64,000 bases of DNA, taken from Pseudomonas paralcaligenes (GTDB taxonomy: Bacteria > Pseudomonadota > Gammaproteobacteria > Pseudomonadales > Pseudomonadaceae). Positions 16,681 to 25,277 of this stretch are shown in pieces (position 1 is the first letter of the stretch; every line of letters begins with the position of its first letter). Below the pieces are notes generated by a model, which saw only the letters and a list, made by a program, of their open reading frames with translations, was not told the origin of the DNA and ran no database searches. The stretch spans positions 62,001 to 126,000 of the forward strand of contig NZ_BPFX01000003.1 in NCBI RefSeq assembly GCF_019655855.1, in the 5' to 3' direction. A program made the translations under genes and the position numbers.

Positions 16681-17195
16681 GGCGCCTCCTGCAGGCGGGC
16701 GAGATAAAGATGGGTCAGGGCGCGCTTGATCCAGCGTTCGACCGTGGCCAGGGAAACGCCGAGCTCCGTAGCGATCTGCGCATGGGGCAGCCCTTCCAGG
16801 CGATTGAGCAGGAATGCATGGCGCACGTTGCCTGGCAGGCCGTCCAGCAGGCGGTCGATGGCCTCCAGCGCCTCACGCACCAGGGCATATTCCTCCTCCG
16901 AGGGAGCGACGGGCTCCGGGAGGCTGGCCAGGGCCGACAGGTAGCTCTGCTCCAGTTCATGACGGCGCCAGAAGCTGCACAGGATGCGTTTGGCCACGGT
17001 GCAGAGAAACGCCCGAGGCTCCTGGATCCTTTCGAGTGGTGGGGAATTGAGGACGCGCAGGAAGGTGTCCTGGGTCATGTCCGCGGCATCGGCGCGGTTC
17101 TGCAGTTTCTTGCAGAGCCAGGCATACAGCCAGCCGTGGTGGTCGGCATAGAGGCTGTGCAGGGAAGGGGGCGGCGAGCTTTTGTCGGCAGGCAT
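16677..17195 (-). CDS. ECF sigma factor, FecI type
   Basis: About 172 residues with sigma-70 region 2 (DAADMTQDTFLRVL) and region 4 (LPHAQIATELGVSLATVERWIKRAL). First gene of the sigma, anti-sigma, receptor module. ATG 17195 is a working choice; in-frame ATGs also exist at 17216 and 17231, and none has a strong Shine-Dalgarno. The Fur-like box covers 17215-17231, which argues against the longest version. Controlled by the FecR protein that follows and probably by Fur. Confidence 0.85.
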   Translation of the reverse strand: MPADKSSPPPSLHSLYADHHGWLYAWLCKKLQNRADAADMTQDTFLRVLNSPPLERIQEPRAFLCTVAKRILCSFWRRHELEQSYLSALASLPEPVAPSEEEYALVREALEAIDRLLDGLPGNVRHAFLLNRLEGLPHAQIATELGVSLATVERWIKRALTHLYLARLQEAP

Positions 17196-17214
17196 GGGTG
17201 AGTAATCGAAGTTC

Positions 17215-17231
17215 ATGAAAATCGTTCTCAT
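17215..17231 (-). promoter_or_regulatory. Putative Fur box before the FecI-type sigma gene
   Basis: ATGAAAATCGTTCTCAT is an imperfect dyad (ATGAAAA / TTCTCAT, 6 of 7 pairs) resembling the Fur consensus repeats, placed just upstream of the sigma start. Iron control of this module is expected from its family. Confidence 0.6.
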
Positions 17232-17342
17232 CTTCTCCGCCGATCGGTGCTTTTGGCAAGTCGGCTTCGCCCCGGGGCGTTCATTTGTCTGCGCAAACGG
17301 ATGCGCTACCATGAGCCACCATTTCCCGGGCGTCTTCCTGTA

Positions 17343-17807
17343 ATGCATTGTCCTTTCTGCGCTGCCAACGACACCAAGGTCATCGATTCCCGCCTGGTCG
17401 CCGAGGGCGAACAGGTCCGCCGCCGCCGCGAGTGCGTGGCCTGCGGCGAGCGCTTCACCACCTTCGAGACCGCCGAGCTGGTGATGCCGCGCCTGATCAA
17501 GTCCGACGGCAGCCGCCAACCGTTCGACGAGGAGAAGCTGCGCGCCGGCATGCAGCGCGCCCTGGAGAAGCGGCCGGTGAGCGTCGAACGCCTGGAAGAG
17601 GCCATCGCCCACATCAAGCATCGCCTGCGCGCCACCGGCGAGCGCGAGATCAAGTCGCGGGTGCTCGGCGAGCTGGTGATGACCGAGCTACAGAAGCTCG
17701 ATGAGGTTGCCTACATCCGCTTCGCCTCGGTATACCGCCGCTTCCAGGACCTCAACGAGTTCCGCGAGGAGATCGAGCGCCTGGCCCGCGAGCCGTCGAA
17801 AGAATGA
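17343..17807 (+). CDS. nrdR: Transcriptional repressor NrdR
   Basis: 154 residues, standard length. N-terminal zinc ribbon with two CxxC pairs (CPFC and CVAC) and the [17 protein letters not shown] block, then an ATP-cone domain (about 46-136). NrdR represses ribonucleotide reductase genes in response to dATP/ATP. The start is ATG 17343; longer upstream frame is unused. The stop overlaps ribD by ATGA, as is usual in gamma-proteobacteria. Confidence 0.96.
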   Translation: MHCPFCAANDTKVIDSRLVAEGEQVRRRRECVACGERFTTFETAELVMPRLIKSDGSRQPFDEEKLRAGMQRALEKRPVSVERLEEAIAHIKHRLRATGEREIKSRVLGELVMTELQKLDEVAYIRFASVYRRFQDLNEFREEIERLAREPSKE

Positions 17808-18916
17808 GCCTGCCGGACCAGCACTACATGGCCCGCGCGCTGGAGCTGGCGCGCAAGGGGCTGTACTCCACCCATCCCAACCCGCGGGTCGGCTGCGTCA
17901 TCGTGCAGGACGGCAAGGTCGTCGGCGAAGGCTGGCACGCCAAGGCCGGCGAGCCGCACGCCGAGGTCCACGCGCTGCGTCAGGCCGGCGACCGGGCGCG
18001 CGGCGCCACCGCCTACGTCACCCTGGAGCCCTGCAGCCACCACGGTCGCACCCCGCCCTGCGCCGACGCGCTGATCGCCGCCGGCGTGGGCCGGGTGGTG
18101 GCGGCCATGCGCGACCCCAACCCCCAAGTCGCCGGCAGCGGCCTGCTGCGCCTGGCGGACGCCGGCATCGCCGTGCACAGCGGCGTGCTGGAGGCCGAGG
18201 CGCGCGAGCTCAACGCCGGCTTCATCAAACGGATGGAGCAGGGGCTGCCGTTCGTCTGGGTCAAGCTGGCGATGAGCCTGGACGGCCGCACCGCCATGGC
18301 CAGTGGCGAGAGCCAGTGGATCACCGGCCCCGAGGCGCGCGCCGCCGTGCAGCGCCTGCGCGCGCGGGCCAGCGCCATCGTCACCGGCGCCGACACCGTG
18401 CTGGCCGACCAGGCACGCCTCACCGTGCGCGCCGAGGAGCTGGGCCTGAACGCCGAGCTGACAGCCCTGGCCATCGATCGACCGCCGCTGCGCGTGCTGG
18501 TCGACGGCCGCCTGCGCGTGCCGCTTTCCGCACCGTTCTTCCAGGCCGGCCCGGCGCTGGTCGCCACCTGCGCCGCAGCCGCCGCCCGTGTCCGTTTCCG
18601 CGAGGAGCGCCACGAACTGCTGGCGGTGCCCGGCAGCAACGGCCACGTCGACCTGCGCCGGCTGCTGCTCGAACTGGCCGGGCGCGGCGCCAACGAGGTG
18701 CTGGTGGAGGCGGGGCCGAAGCTGGCCGGCGCCTTCGCCCGCGCCGGGTTGGTCGACGAGTACCAGCTGTTCGTCGCGCCCAAGTTCCTCGGCTCCAGCG
18801 CCCGTCCGCTGCTCGACTGGCCGCTGGCGCGCATGGCCGAGGCTCAGGAGCTGGATATCCGCGACATCCGCGCGGTCGGCGCCGACTGGCGGATCACTGC
18901 TGTTCCCAAGCGCTAG
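17804..18916 (+). CDS. ribD: Bifunctional riboflavin biosynthesis deaminase/reductase RibD
   Basis: 370 residues. N-terminal deaminase with the zinc ligands in HAEVHAL and [13 protein letters not shown] (about residues 50-85), and a C-terminal NADPH-dependent reductase (about 147-365) with [12 protein letters not shown] and [11 protein letters not shown]. It performs the second and third steps of riboflavin synthesis. Coupled to nrdR. In PAO1 ribE/ribBA follow; here the downstream neighbour is a convergent acyl-CoA dehydrogenase gene, so the usual rib cluster is interrupted. Confidence 0.95.
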   Translation: MSLPDQHYMARALELARKGLYSTHPNPRVGCVIVQDGKVVGEGWHAKAGEPHAEVHALRQAGDRARGATAYVTLEPCSHHGRTPPCADALIAAGVGRVVAAMRDPNPQVAGSGLLRLADAGIAVHSGVLEAEARELNAGFIKRMEQGLPFVWVKLAMSLDGRTAMASGESQWITGPEARAAVQRLRARASAIVTGADTVLADQARLTVRAEELGLNAELTALAIDRPPLRVLVDGRLRVPLSAPFFQAGPALVATCAAAAARVRFREERHELLAVPGSNGHVDLRRLLLELAGRGANEVLVEAGPKLAGAFARAGLVDEYQLFVAPKFLGSSARPLLDWPLARMAEAQELDIRDIRAVGADWRITAVPKR

Positions 18917-19028
18917 GGCGTCCGACGCTCCGCAGGATGCACCATGCACTCTGCATTGGAGCAGCCTGGGCTATGTCCAGGCTGCATGCAGGCGGCGATC
19001 GAAAGTGACTCGACCGTAATGGCGGCTC

Positions 19029-20831
19029 TTAGAACCAGTCCGCCTGCATCTCCAGGCAGGTATCGTCGCGCGCTTCCAGCAGCGCCAACTCGTGATGGCA
19101 TGCCGGCACTTCCCAGGTCAGGAAGTAGCGGGCCGCCTGCAGCTTGCCCTGGTAGAACTCGGTGTCCGCCGCGTTGTTGCGGGCCAGGCCCTCCTCGGCG
19201 CGGATCGCCTGCTCCAGCCAGCGCCAGCCGATCACCGCGTGGCCGAACACCTTGAGGTACAGCGCCGAGTTCGCCAGGCCCTGGTTGACCTTGCCGGCCA
19301 TCAGGTCGCCAATCAGCGCCAGGGTCACGCTGCCGAGGCGGTTGACCAGCTGCTCCAGCGGCTGGCGCAGGCGGCCCAGCGACTCGAAGGCTTCGGCGCG
19401 GCGGCAGGTGTCCTGGATCAGGCCCATCAGGCGCTTGAGCGCGGTGCCGCCGTTCATCGACACCTTGCGGCCGAGCAGGTCGAGCGACTGGATGCCGTGG
19501 GTGCCTTCGTGGATCGGGTTGAGGCGGTTGTCGCGGTAGTACTGCTCCACCGGGTATTCGCGGGTGTAGCCGTGGCCGCCGAGGATCTGGATGGCCAGCT
19601 CGTTGGCCTTGAGGCAGAACTCCGAGGGCCAGGACTTGACGATCGGCGTGAGCAGGTCGAGCAGCTCCAGCGCGCGGGTGCGGTCCTCGGCGGTCTCCAG
19701 GGTATGGGTGTCGTCGAACAGGCGGGCAGCGTACAGGCCCAGGTCGAAGGCACCTTCCACGTAGGCCTTCTGGGTCAGCAGCATGCGCCGCACGTCGGCG
19801 TGCTCGATGATCGACACCTGCGGGCTGGCCGGGTCCTTGCCGTCCGGCTGGCGGCCCTGTGGACGCTCGCGGGCGTATTCCAGCGAGTACAGGTAGCCGG
19901 CGTAGCCGAGCATGACCGCGCCCATGCCGACGCCGATGCGCGCCTCGTTCATCATCTGGAACATGTAGCTCAGGCCGTGGTGCGGCTTGCCCACCAGGTA
20001 GCCGACGCACTCGCCGTTGTCGCCGAAGTTCAGCGCGGTGGAGGTGGTGCCGCGCCAGCCCATCTTGTGGAACAGGCCGGCCAGGGTCACGTCGTTGCGC
20101 GCGCCCAGCGAGCCGTCGTCGTTGACGTGGAACTTGGGCACGATGAACAGGCTGATGCCCTTCACCCCGGGCGGCGCGTCCGGCAGCTTGGCCAGGACCA
20201 TGTGCACGATGTTCTCGGAGATCGGCTGGTCGCCGCCGGAGATGAAGATCTTGTTGCCCTTGAGCCGGTAGCTGCCGTCGGCGTGCGGCTCGGCGCGGGT
20301 GCGGATGTCCGACAGCGAGGAGCCGGCGTGTGGCTCGGTCAACGCCATGGTGCCGAAGAAACGGCCGTCGATGATCGGCTGCAGGTAGCGCGCCTTCTGC
20401 TCGTCGCTGCCGAAGGCCTCGATCAGGTTGGCCACGCCCATGGTCAGCATGGAGTAGGAGCTGGTGGCGCAGTTGGCCGACTGGAAGTGGGCGAAGCAGG
20501 CCTGCGACAGCAGGTTCGGCAGCTGCATGCCGCCGGCCTCGAAGTCGCGGGTGGCGTTGAGGAAGCCGGCGTCGTGGAAGGCGCGCAGCGCCGGCTCGAC
20601 CTCGGGGATCAGCACGGCGGCGCCGTCCACGTACTGCGGCTCGTGCTCGTCGTTCTTGCGGTTGTGCGGGGCGAACAGCTCTTCGGCGATGCCCCGCGCG
20701 GTAGCGATGGCGGCATCGAAGGTCTCGCGGTTGTGGTCGGCGAAGCGTGGGCGCTGGGTCAGGGCTTCGGCGTCCAGCACTTCGTAGAGCTCGAAGGCCA
20801 GGTTGCGGGAACTGAGCAGGGACTCGGACAT
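19029..20831 (-). CDS. Acyl-CoA dehydrogenase, long form with C-terminal extension
   Basis: 600 residues: N-terminal helix domain, middle beta domain (GTMALTEPHAGSSLSD FAD/substrate loop), C-terminal helical domain with the catalytic-base segment IHEGTHGIQ, and the roughly 120-residue extension found in the larger Pseudomonas enzymes. Resembles PA5020 and the PA0506-PA0508 group in length and motifs. Substrate chain length cannot be read from sequence. Divergent from rlmJ, sharing a 145-bp region with a palindrome at 20892-20912. Confidence 0.9.
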   Translation of the reverse strand: MSESLLSSRNLAFELYEVLDAEALTQRPRFADHNRETFDAAIATARGIAEELFAPHNRKNDEHEPQYVDGAAVLIPEVEPALRAFHDAGFLNATRDFEAGGMQLPNLLSQACFAHFQSANCATSSYSMLTMGVANLIEAFGSDEQKARYLQPIIDGRFFGTMALTEPHAGSSLSDIRTRAEPHADGSYRLKGNKIFISGGDQPISENIVHMVLAKLPDAPPGVKGISLFIVPKFHVNDDGSLGARNDVTLAGLFHKMGWRGTTSTALNFGDNGECVGYLVGKPHHGLSYMFQMMNEARIGVGMGAVMLGYAGYLYSLEYARERPQGRQPDGKDPASPQVSIIEHADVRRMLLTQKAYVEGAFDLGLYAARLFDDTHTLETAEDRTRALELLDLLTPIVKSWPSEFCLKANELAIQILGGHGYTREYPVEQYYRDNRLNPIHEGTHGIQSLDLLGRKVSMNGGTALKRLMGLIQDTCRRAEAFESLGRLRQPLEQLVNRLGSVTLALIGDLMAGKVNQGLANSALYLKVFGHAVIGWRWLEQAIRAEEGLARNNAADTEFYQGKLQAARYFLTWEVPACHHELALLEARDDTCLEMQADWF

Positions 20832-20891
20832 GAATCGTCTCCGGTGGGATCTTTCTGAAGTCTAGAATCGTGAATAGAGGCTGCCTAGTAA

Positions 20892-20912
20892 GATTCATCC
20901 GCCTGATGAATC
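20892..20912. promoter_or_regulatory. Perfect palindrome in the divergent acyl-CoA dehydrogenase / rlmJ promoter
   Basis: GATTCATC-cgcct-GATGAATC, an 8-bp perfect inverted repeat 60 bp before the dehydrogenase ATG and 65 bp before rlmJ. Its size and dyad suit a dimeric repressor site. It does not match the PsrA motif known for some Pseudomonas acyl-CoA dehydrogenase genes. A TACAAT -10 candidate for rlmJ lies at 20944-20949. Confidence 0.45.
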
Positions 20913-20976
20913 GCCAGAACCTGCCGTCGTCATCCCTTCGGGCTACAATTCGCGCCCCGCTCCAGGTAACGCGCCC

Positions 20977-21813
20977 ATGAACTACCGCCACGCCTTCCAT
21001 GCCGGCAACCACGCCGACGTGCTCAAGCACCTCGTCATCAGCCGTACCATCGCCCTGCTGTCGCGCAAGGAGGCGCCCTTCGCCTACCTCGACAGCCACG
21101 CCGGCGTCGGTCTCTACGACCTGCAGGGCGACCAGGCCAGTCGCACCGGCGAGTGGCTGGAGGGCATCGGCCGCCTGTGGCAGGCGCCGGACCTGCCCGA
21201 GGCGACCGCCGACTACTTCGGCGTGCTGCGGGACCTCAACCCGGACGGCCGGCTGCGCTACTACCCCGGCTCGCCCGAGCTGGCGCGCCAGCTGACGCGC
21301 GAGCAGGACCGGGTGCTGCTCAACGAGAAGCACCCGGAAGACGGCCAGCTGCTCAAGGACAACATGAAGGGCGACCGCCGCGTGGCCGTGCACCTGGGCG
21401 AGGGCTGGCACGTGCCGCGCGCCCTGCTGCCGGTGGCGGAGAAACGCGCCCTGCTGCTGATCGACCCGCCGTTCGAGAAGGCCGATGAGCTGGAGCGCTG
21501 CGTCGCCGCGCTGGACGAGGCCATCGGCCGCATGCGCCAAACCGTGGTCGCCATCTGGTACCCGATCAAGGACGAGCGCCAGCTCAGGCGCTTCTACCAG
21601 GCCCTGGAGAAATCCAGCGCGCCCAAGCTGCTGCGCGCCGAGCTGTTCGTCCATGCCCCGGACGACGCCAGCCGCCTGGCCGGCTCCGGTCTGGCCATCG
21701 CCAATGCTCCCTGGGGCCTGGAGGGCGAGCTGAGGCAGCTGCTGCCCTGGCTGGCCGGCAGGCTGGCGCAGAGCCAGGGCGACTGGCGCCTGGACTGGCT
21801 GATCGCCGACTGA
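20977..21813 (+). CDS. rlmJ: 23S rRNA (adenine2030-N6)-methyltransferase RlmJ
   Basis: 278 residues, family-typical length. Starts with the diagnostic MNYRHAFHAGNHADVLKH block, includes the YLDSHAGVGLYDL SAM-binding motif, and a LIDPPFEK catalytic motif (DPPF/Y) near residue 166. It methylates A2030 of 23S rRNA. Monocistronic by context. Confidence 0.94.
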   Translation: MNYRHAFHAGNHADVLKHLVISRTIALLSRKEAPFAYLDSHAGVGLYDLQGDQASRTGEWLEGIGRLWQAPDLPEATADYFGVLRDLNPDGRLRYYPGSPELARQLTREQDRVLLNEKHPEDGQLLKDNMKGDRRVAVHLGEGWHVPRALLPVAEKRALLLIDPPFEKADELERCVAALDEAIGRMRQTVVAIWYPIKDERQLRRFYQALEKSSAPKLLRAELFVHAPDDASRLAGSGLAIANAPWGLEGELRQLLPWLAGRLAQSQGDWRLDWLIAD

Positions 21814-21820
21814 CCCTCAC

Positions 21821-23179
21821 TCAAGGCCCGGCGCGCTCGAAGGCGCCCAGGTCGCAGCGGGCGATGCCGTCGCCATCGCCGTCGCGGGGGCGGGTCAGGC
21901 CGCGCTGGTCATGGCCGGGGCAGGCGCCTTCGGCGCTGTCCAGGGCGGCGCTGGTGCGGCGCAGGGCGTGGGCCAGGGTGCCGTTGTTCTCCGCCAGCGG
22001 GAACAGCTCGCGGGTGAGCACCTGGTCGTTGTCCACGCTGATGCTGCCGACGCAGTTGCCGGCGTCGCTGCCCAGCAGCAGGCCGCGCACGTTCATGGCG
22101 ACGGCGCTGTCCCGCTGGTGGCAGTTGCGTGGCTCGCCGGTCTCGCGCTGGCGATTGCCGGCGACGATGACGTTGCGCAGGTCGACCGTGCCGTCGTAAT
22201 TGAGCAGGCCGTAGCCGTCGTTCTCGGCGATGGTCACATGGCTCAGCGTGGCGCTGGGCGTGCCACTCGGTTGCGGGTTGTAGCGGTCGCCGTTGTCCAG
22301 CGCGGCACCCTTCTCGCCGCTGTAGTTTTCGCTGAGGGTTGAGTTGACCAGAGTCAGGCGGCCCAGGTTGAGGATGGCCCCGCCCATGCCGTCCGGCGCG
22401 GTGCGATTGCCGACCAGGGCGACCCGGGCCAAGTCCGCCGTGCCCTGGTTGAACAGGCCGCAGCCCATGCCCACCTCGTGGTAGTCGATGCAGCGGTTGA
22501 GTTGCAGGCGGCTGTCGCGCACCAGCAGCGTGCCTTCGTTGTACAGGGCGCCGCCCTTGCCCATGGTGGTTTCGCCGCCGTCCACCAGGTTGTTTTCCGC
22601 GCGCACGTGGTGCAGCCGGGCCGTGCCGAAGTTGGCCAGCGCGCCGCCCCGGCTCTCGGCCAGGTAGACGTAGGAGCGGTTGTCGATCAGGTTCACGTCC
22701 GTCAGTTGCAGGGTGCCGCGGTTGCGCAGCGCGCCGCCGTCGTGCTGCGTGAGGCCGTTGTGCAGGCTCAGCCCGCGCAGGGTGAGGCTGGCGCCGCCGT
22801 GCACGTCGAGCAGGCGGTCGACCCGCTCGGCGTCCAGCACGGTGCGCCCCGCGCCGGCGCCGACCAGGGTGACCTGCCCGAGCACGTCGAGGTCGCCGAC
22901 GAGGTTGGCGTCCTCTTCGATCACCTCGTCCTGGGCGCCCCGGCGGTTGGCCAGGGCCAGCCGGTAGGTGCCGGGGCCGAGCAGGATCAGGCTCGCCTCG
23001 GAGGGCGCGGCGTTGGCGGCGGCCACCGCCTCGCGCAGCGAACAGTGTTGCACGGTGCAGGCGCCGTCCGTCTCGTCGAGCGGGGTGGTGACGCGCAGCT
23101 CCTGGGCTAGGCTTGGTAGGGCCAGGCAGGTGAGCAGGCCGAGACAGGATGAAACGCAGGATGAGCGGGGAAGGGACAT
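21821..23179 (-). CDS. Secreted right-handed beta-helix protein with choice-of-anchor Q-type C-terminus
   Basis: 452 residues: signal peptide (ending ALPSLAQE), the CSLREAVAAANA block typical of secreted beta-helix proteins, then repeating GGAxxNxGTLxLxxV-type turns (about residues 120-370). It ends with a Ca-binding-looking DGDGDGIARCDLGAFE motif. Such proteins are extracellular or surface-displayed; no transporter partner lies nearby. ATG 23179 is chosen since it begins the signal peptide; the open frame upstream lacks coding character. Possible adhesin or surface structural protein; ligand unknown. Confidence 0.75.
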   Translation of the reverse strand: MSLPRSSCVSSCLGLLTCLALPSLAQELRVTTPLDETDGACTVQHCSLREAVAAANAAPSEASLILLGPGTYRLALANRRGAQDEVIEEDANLVGDLDVLGQVTLVGAGAGRTVLDAERVDRLLDVHGGASLTLRGLSLHNGLTQHDGGALRNRGTLQLTDVNLIDNRSYVYLAESRGGALANFGTARLHHVRAENNLVDGGETTMGKGGALYNEGTLLVRDSRLQLNRCIDYHEVGMGCGLFNQGTADLARVALVGNRTAPDGMGGAILNLGRLTLVNSTLSENYSGEKGAALDNGDRYNPQPSGTPSATLSHVTIAENDGYGLLNYDGTVDLRNVIVAGNRQRETGEPRNCHQRDSAVAMNVRGLLLGSDAGNCVGSISVDNDQVLTRELFPLAENNGTLAHALRRTSAALDSAEGACPGHDQRGLTRPRDGDGDGIARCDLGAFERAGP

Positions 23180-23576
23180 GGCAGCCCTCGCGGAGTCGGG
23201 TGGACGGGGACTGCTGGGTTCGTCGATGGACCCTGCGCCACGCGCCCGGGTTCCCGTTCCGGTGCGGGCGGTGGCGGTCGTCCGCCAGGCGGGTGGCGGA
23301 GTCCGGCCAGTTTCCTCTCCTGCAGGGCGGCGCGCGGGCCCGCGCCATGCGGTTTTCGCCGCCGGCACCGGATTTGCTAATGGCTGCGCGACCTTTTGTC
23401 CCCCGCTGGCACAAAAGCCGTCAACTCCCGGCTCGTTTGGCGGTCAACCGACCGAACGGCCCCTGTCTCGACTCCCCACCCGTCGACCGCGACGGATCGG
23501 CGAACGCGCCTCGCAGAGCGCGGCCCGAGCGTGGGGTCGGTCGATCCGCCTTGCCAATCGCACATAGGTCATTGCC
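23180..23576. other. Divergent intergenic region before mqo
   Basis: 397 bp between the beta-helix gene and mqo. Visible structure: a spaced inverted repeat CTTTTGT (23393-23399) / ACAAAAG (23411-23417), centred about 170 bp before the mqo start, which might be an operator. I find no further gene. Confidence 0.4.
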
Positions 23577-25172
23577 ATGAAGAAACTCCTGCTGGTCCTG
23601 TTCTGCCTCGTCGCGGCGGGCTGCTCCGAGCCGCCCAAGCCGGAGCGCTCCGTCGACGTGCTGCTGATCGGAGGCGGCGTCATGAGCGCCACCCTGGGCA
23701 CCTACCTCAACCAGCTCGAACCGGGCTGGACCATCGACATCTACGAGCGCCAGGACAAGGTCGCCGAGGAGAGTTCCAACGCCTGGAACAACGCCGGCAC
23801 CGGCCACTCGGCGTTCTGCGAACTGAACTACACGCCGGAGACCGCCGACGGCGGCATCGACATCAGCAAGGCCGTGGCGATCAACGAGTCGTTCGAGATC
23901 TCCAAGCAGTTCTGGGCCCATCAGGTTGACCTGGGTGTGCTCAAGGAGCCGAGGTCGTTCATCAACAACGTGCCGCACATGAGCTTCGTCTGGGGCGACG
24001 ACAACGTCACCTACCTGAAGAAGCGCCACGCCGCCCTGCAGCACAGCACGCTGTTCCGCGGCATGGAGTATTCCGAGGACCCGGCGCAGATCGCCCGCTG
24101 GGTGCCGCTGGTGATGGCCGACCGCGACCCCGCGCAGAAGATCGCCGCTACCCGCATGCCCATCGGCACCGACGTCAATTTCGGCGAGATCACCAAGCAG
24201 CTGATCGGCTCGCTGACCCAGCGCGAGGGTGTGTCCCTGCACCTGAGCCACGAGGTGCGCGACCTGGTGCGCAACGACGACGGCAGCTGGACGGTGGTGG
24301 TCGCCGACCTCGCCAACGACGAGAAGGAGAGCAGCATCAAGGCCCGCTTCGTGTTCATCGGCGCCGGCGGCGCGGCGCTGCCGCTGCTGCAGAAGTCGGG
24401 CATCGAGGAGGCCGATGGCTACGCCGGCTTCCCGGTGGGCGGCCAGTTCCTGCTGACCCGCAACCCGGAGATCGTCGCCCAGCACCAGGCCAAGCTGTAC
24501 GGCAAGGCCTCGGTGGGCTCGCCGCCCATGTCGGTGCCGCACCTCGACACCCGGGTGATCGACGGCGAGAAGGTGCTGCTGTTCGGGCCCTTCGCCACCT
24601 TCTCCAGCAAGTTCCTCAAGCACGGCTCGCTGTGGGACATGTTCGCCGCCATCAGCACCGACAACATCGGCCCCATGACCCACGCCGGCTGGGACAACCT
24701 GGACCTGACCCGCTACCTGATCGGCCAGCTGATGCTGAGCCAGGAAGACCGCATGCATGCCCTGCGCGAATACTTCCCCGACGCCCGCGACGAGGACTGG
24801 GAGCTGATCACCGCCGGCCAGCGCGTGCAGGTGATCAAGAAGGACGCGGACAAGGGCGGCGTGTTGCAGTTCGGCACCGAGGTGGTGAGTTCCGCCGACG
24901 GCAGCATCGCCGCGCTGCTCGGCGCCTCGCCGGGCGCCTCGACGGCGGCGCCGATCATGCTGACCGTGCTGGAGAAGTCCTTCAAGGGCAAGGTGCAGAC
25001 GCCGGAATGGCAGGCGCGCCTGAAGGAGATCATCCCCTCGTACGGGCAGAAGCTGAACGACGACCTGGAACTGACCAACCGCATCCGCGCCTCCACCAGC
25101 GAGCGCCTGCAGCTGATCCATGTGCCGGTCCAGCCGGAAACCGTGGTGGCGGGGAGCGATACCGCCCAGTGA
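23577..25172 (+). CDS. mqo: Malate:quinone oxidoreductase with lipoprotein-type leader
   Basis: 531 residues. FAD loop ([14 protein letters not shown], about residues 28-41), the [21 protein letters not shown] block and the substrate-side [13 protein letters not shown] segment are diagnostic. It oxidises malate to oxaloacetate and feeds electrons to quinone. Unusual: the protein begins with a basic-hydrophobic leader and a VAAGC lipobox, implying export and lipidation rather than the usual inner-face peripheral membrane location. Other Pseudomonas Mqo homologues are known with signal-like N-termini. ATG 23577 is the only start that keeps this leader; an internal start would leave the FAD loop at the very N-terminus. 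Confidence 0.92.
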   Translation: MKKLLLVLFCLVAAGCSEPPKPERSVDVLLIGGGVMSATLGTYLNQLEPGWTIDIYERQDKVAEESSNAWNNAGTGHSAFCELNYTPETADGGIDISKAVAINESFEISKQFWAHQVDLGVLKEPRSFINNVPHMSFVWGDDNVTYLKKRHAALQHSTLFRGMEYSEDPAQIARWVPLVMADRDPAQKIAATRMPIGTDVNFGEITKQLIGSLTQREGVSLHLSHEVRDLVRNDDGSWTVVVADLANDEKESSIKARFVFIGAGGAALPLLQKSGIEEADGYAGFPVGGQFLLTRNPEIVAQHQAKLYGKASVGSPPMSVPHLDTRVIDGEKVLLFGPFATFSSKFLKHGSLWDMFAAISTDNIGPMTHAGWDNLDLTRYLIGQLMLSQEDRMHALREYFPDARDEDWELITAGQRVQVIKKDADKGGVLQFGTEVVSSADGSIAALLGASPGASTAAPIMLTVLEKSFKGKVQTPEWQARLKEIIPSYGQKLNDDLELTNRIRASTSERLQLIHVPVQPETVVAGSDTAQ

Positions 25173-25227
25173 CTCAGGTGGCCCCAGGAAAACGCCGTGA
25201 CCTTCTCCCATGGAGTCGCGGCGCCAT

Positions 25228-25277
25228 GTAGGGCGGGTGAAACCCGCGCACCTTAACGCGGGTTTCACCCGCCCTAC
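25228..25277. terminator. 21-bp perfect palindrome acting as bidirectional terminator
   Basis: Arms 25228-25248 and 25257-25277 are perfect complements (GTAGGGCGGGTGAAACCCGC type) with an 8-base loop. It lies between the convergent mqo and HD-GYP genes, and the HD-GYP stop TAG falls within its right arm. Shorter relative at 10326-10351. Confidence 0.75.

Noticed and set aside
17804..18916. FMN riboswitch upstream of ribD
   Set aside because: ribD overlaps nrdR by four bases, leaving no room for a leader aptamer.
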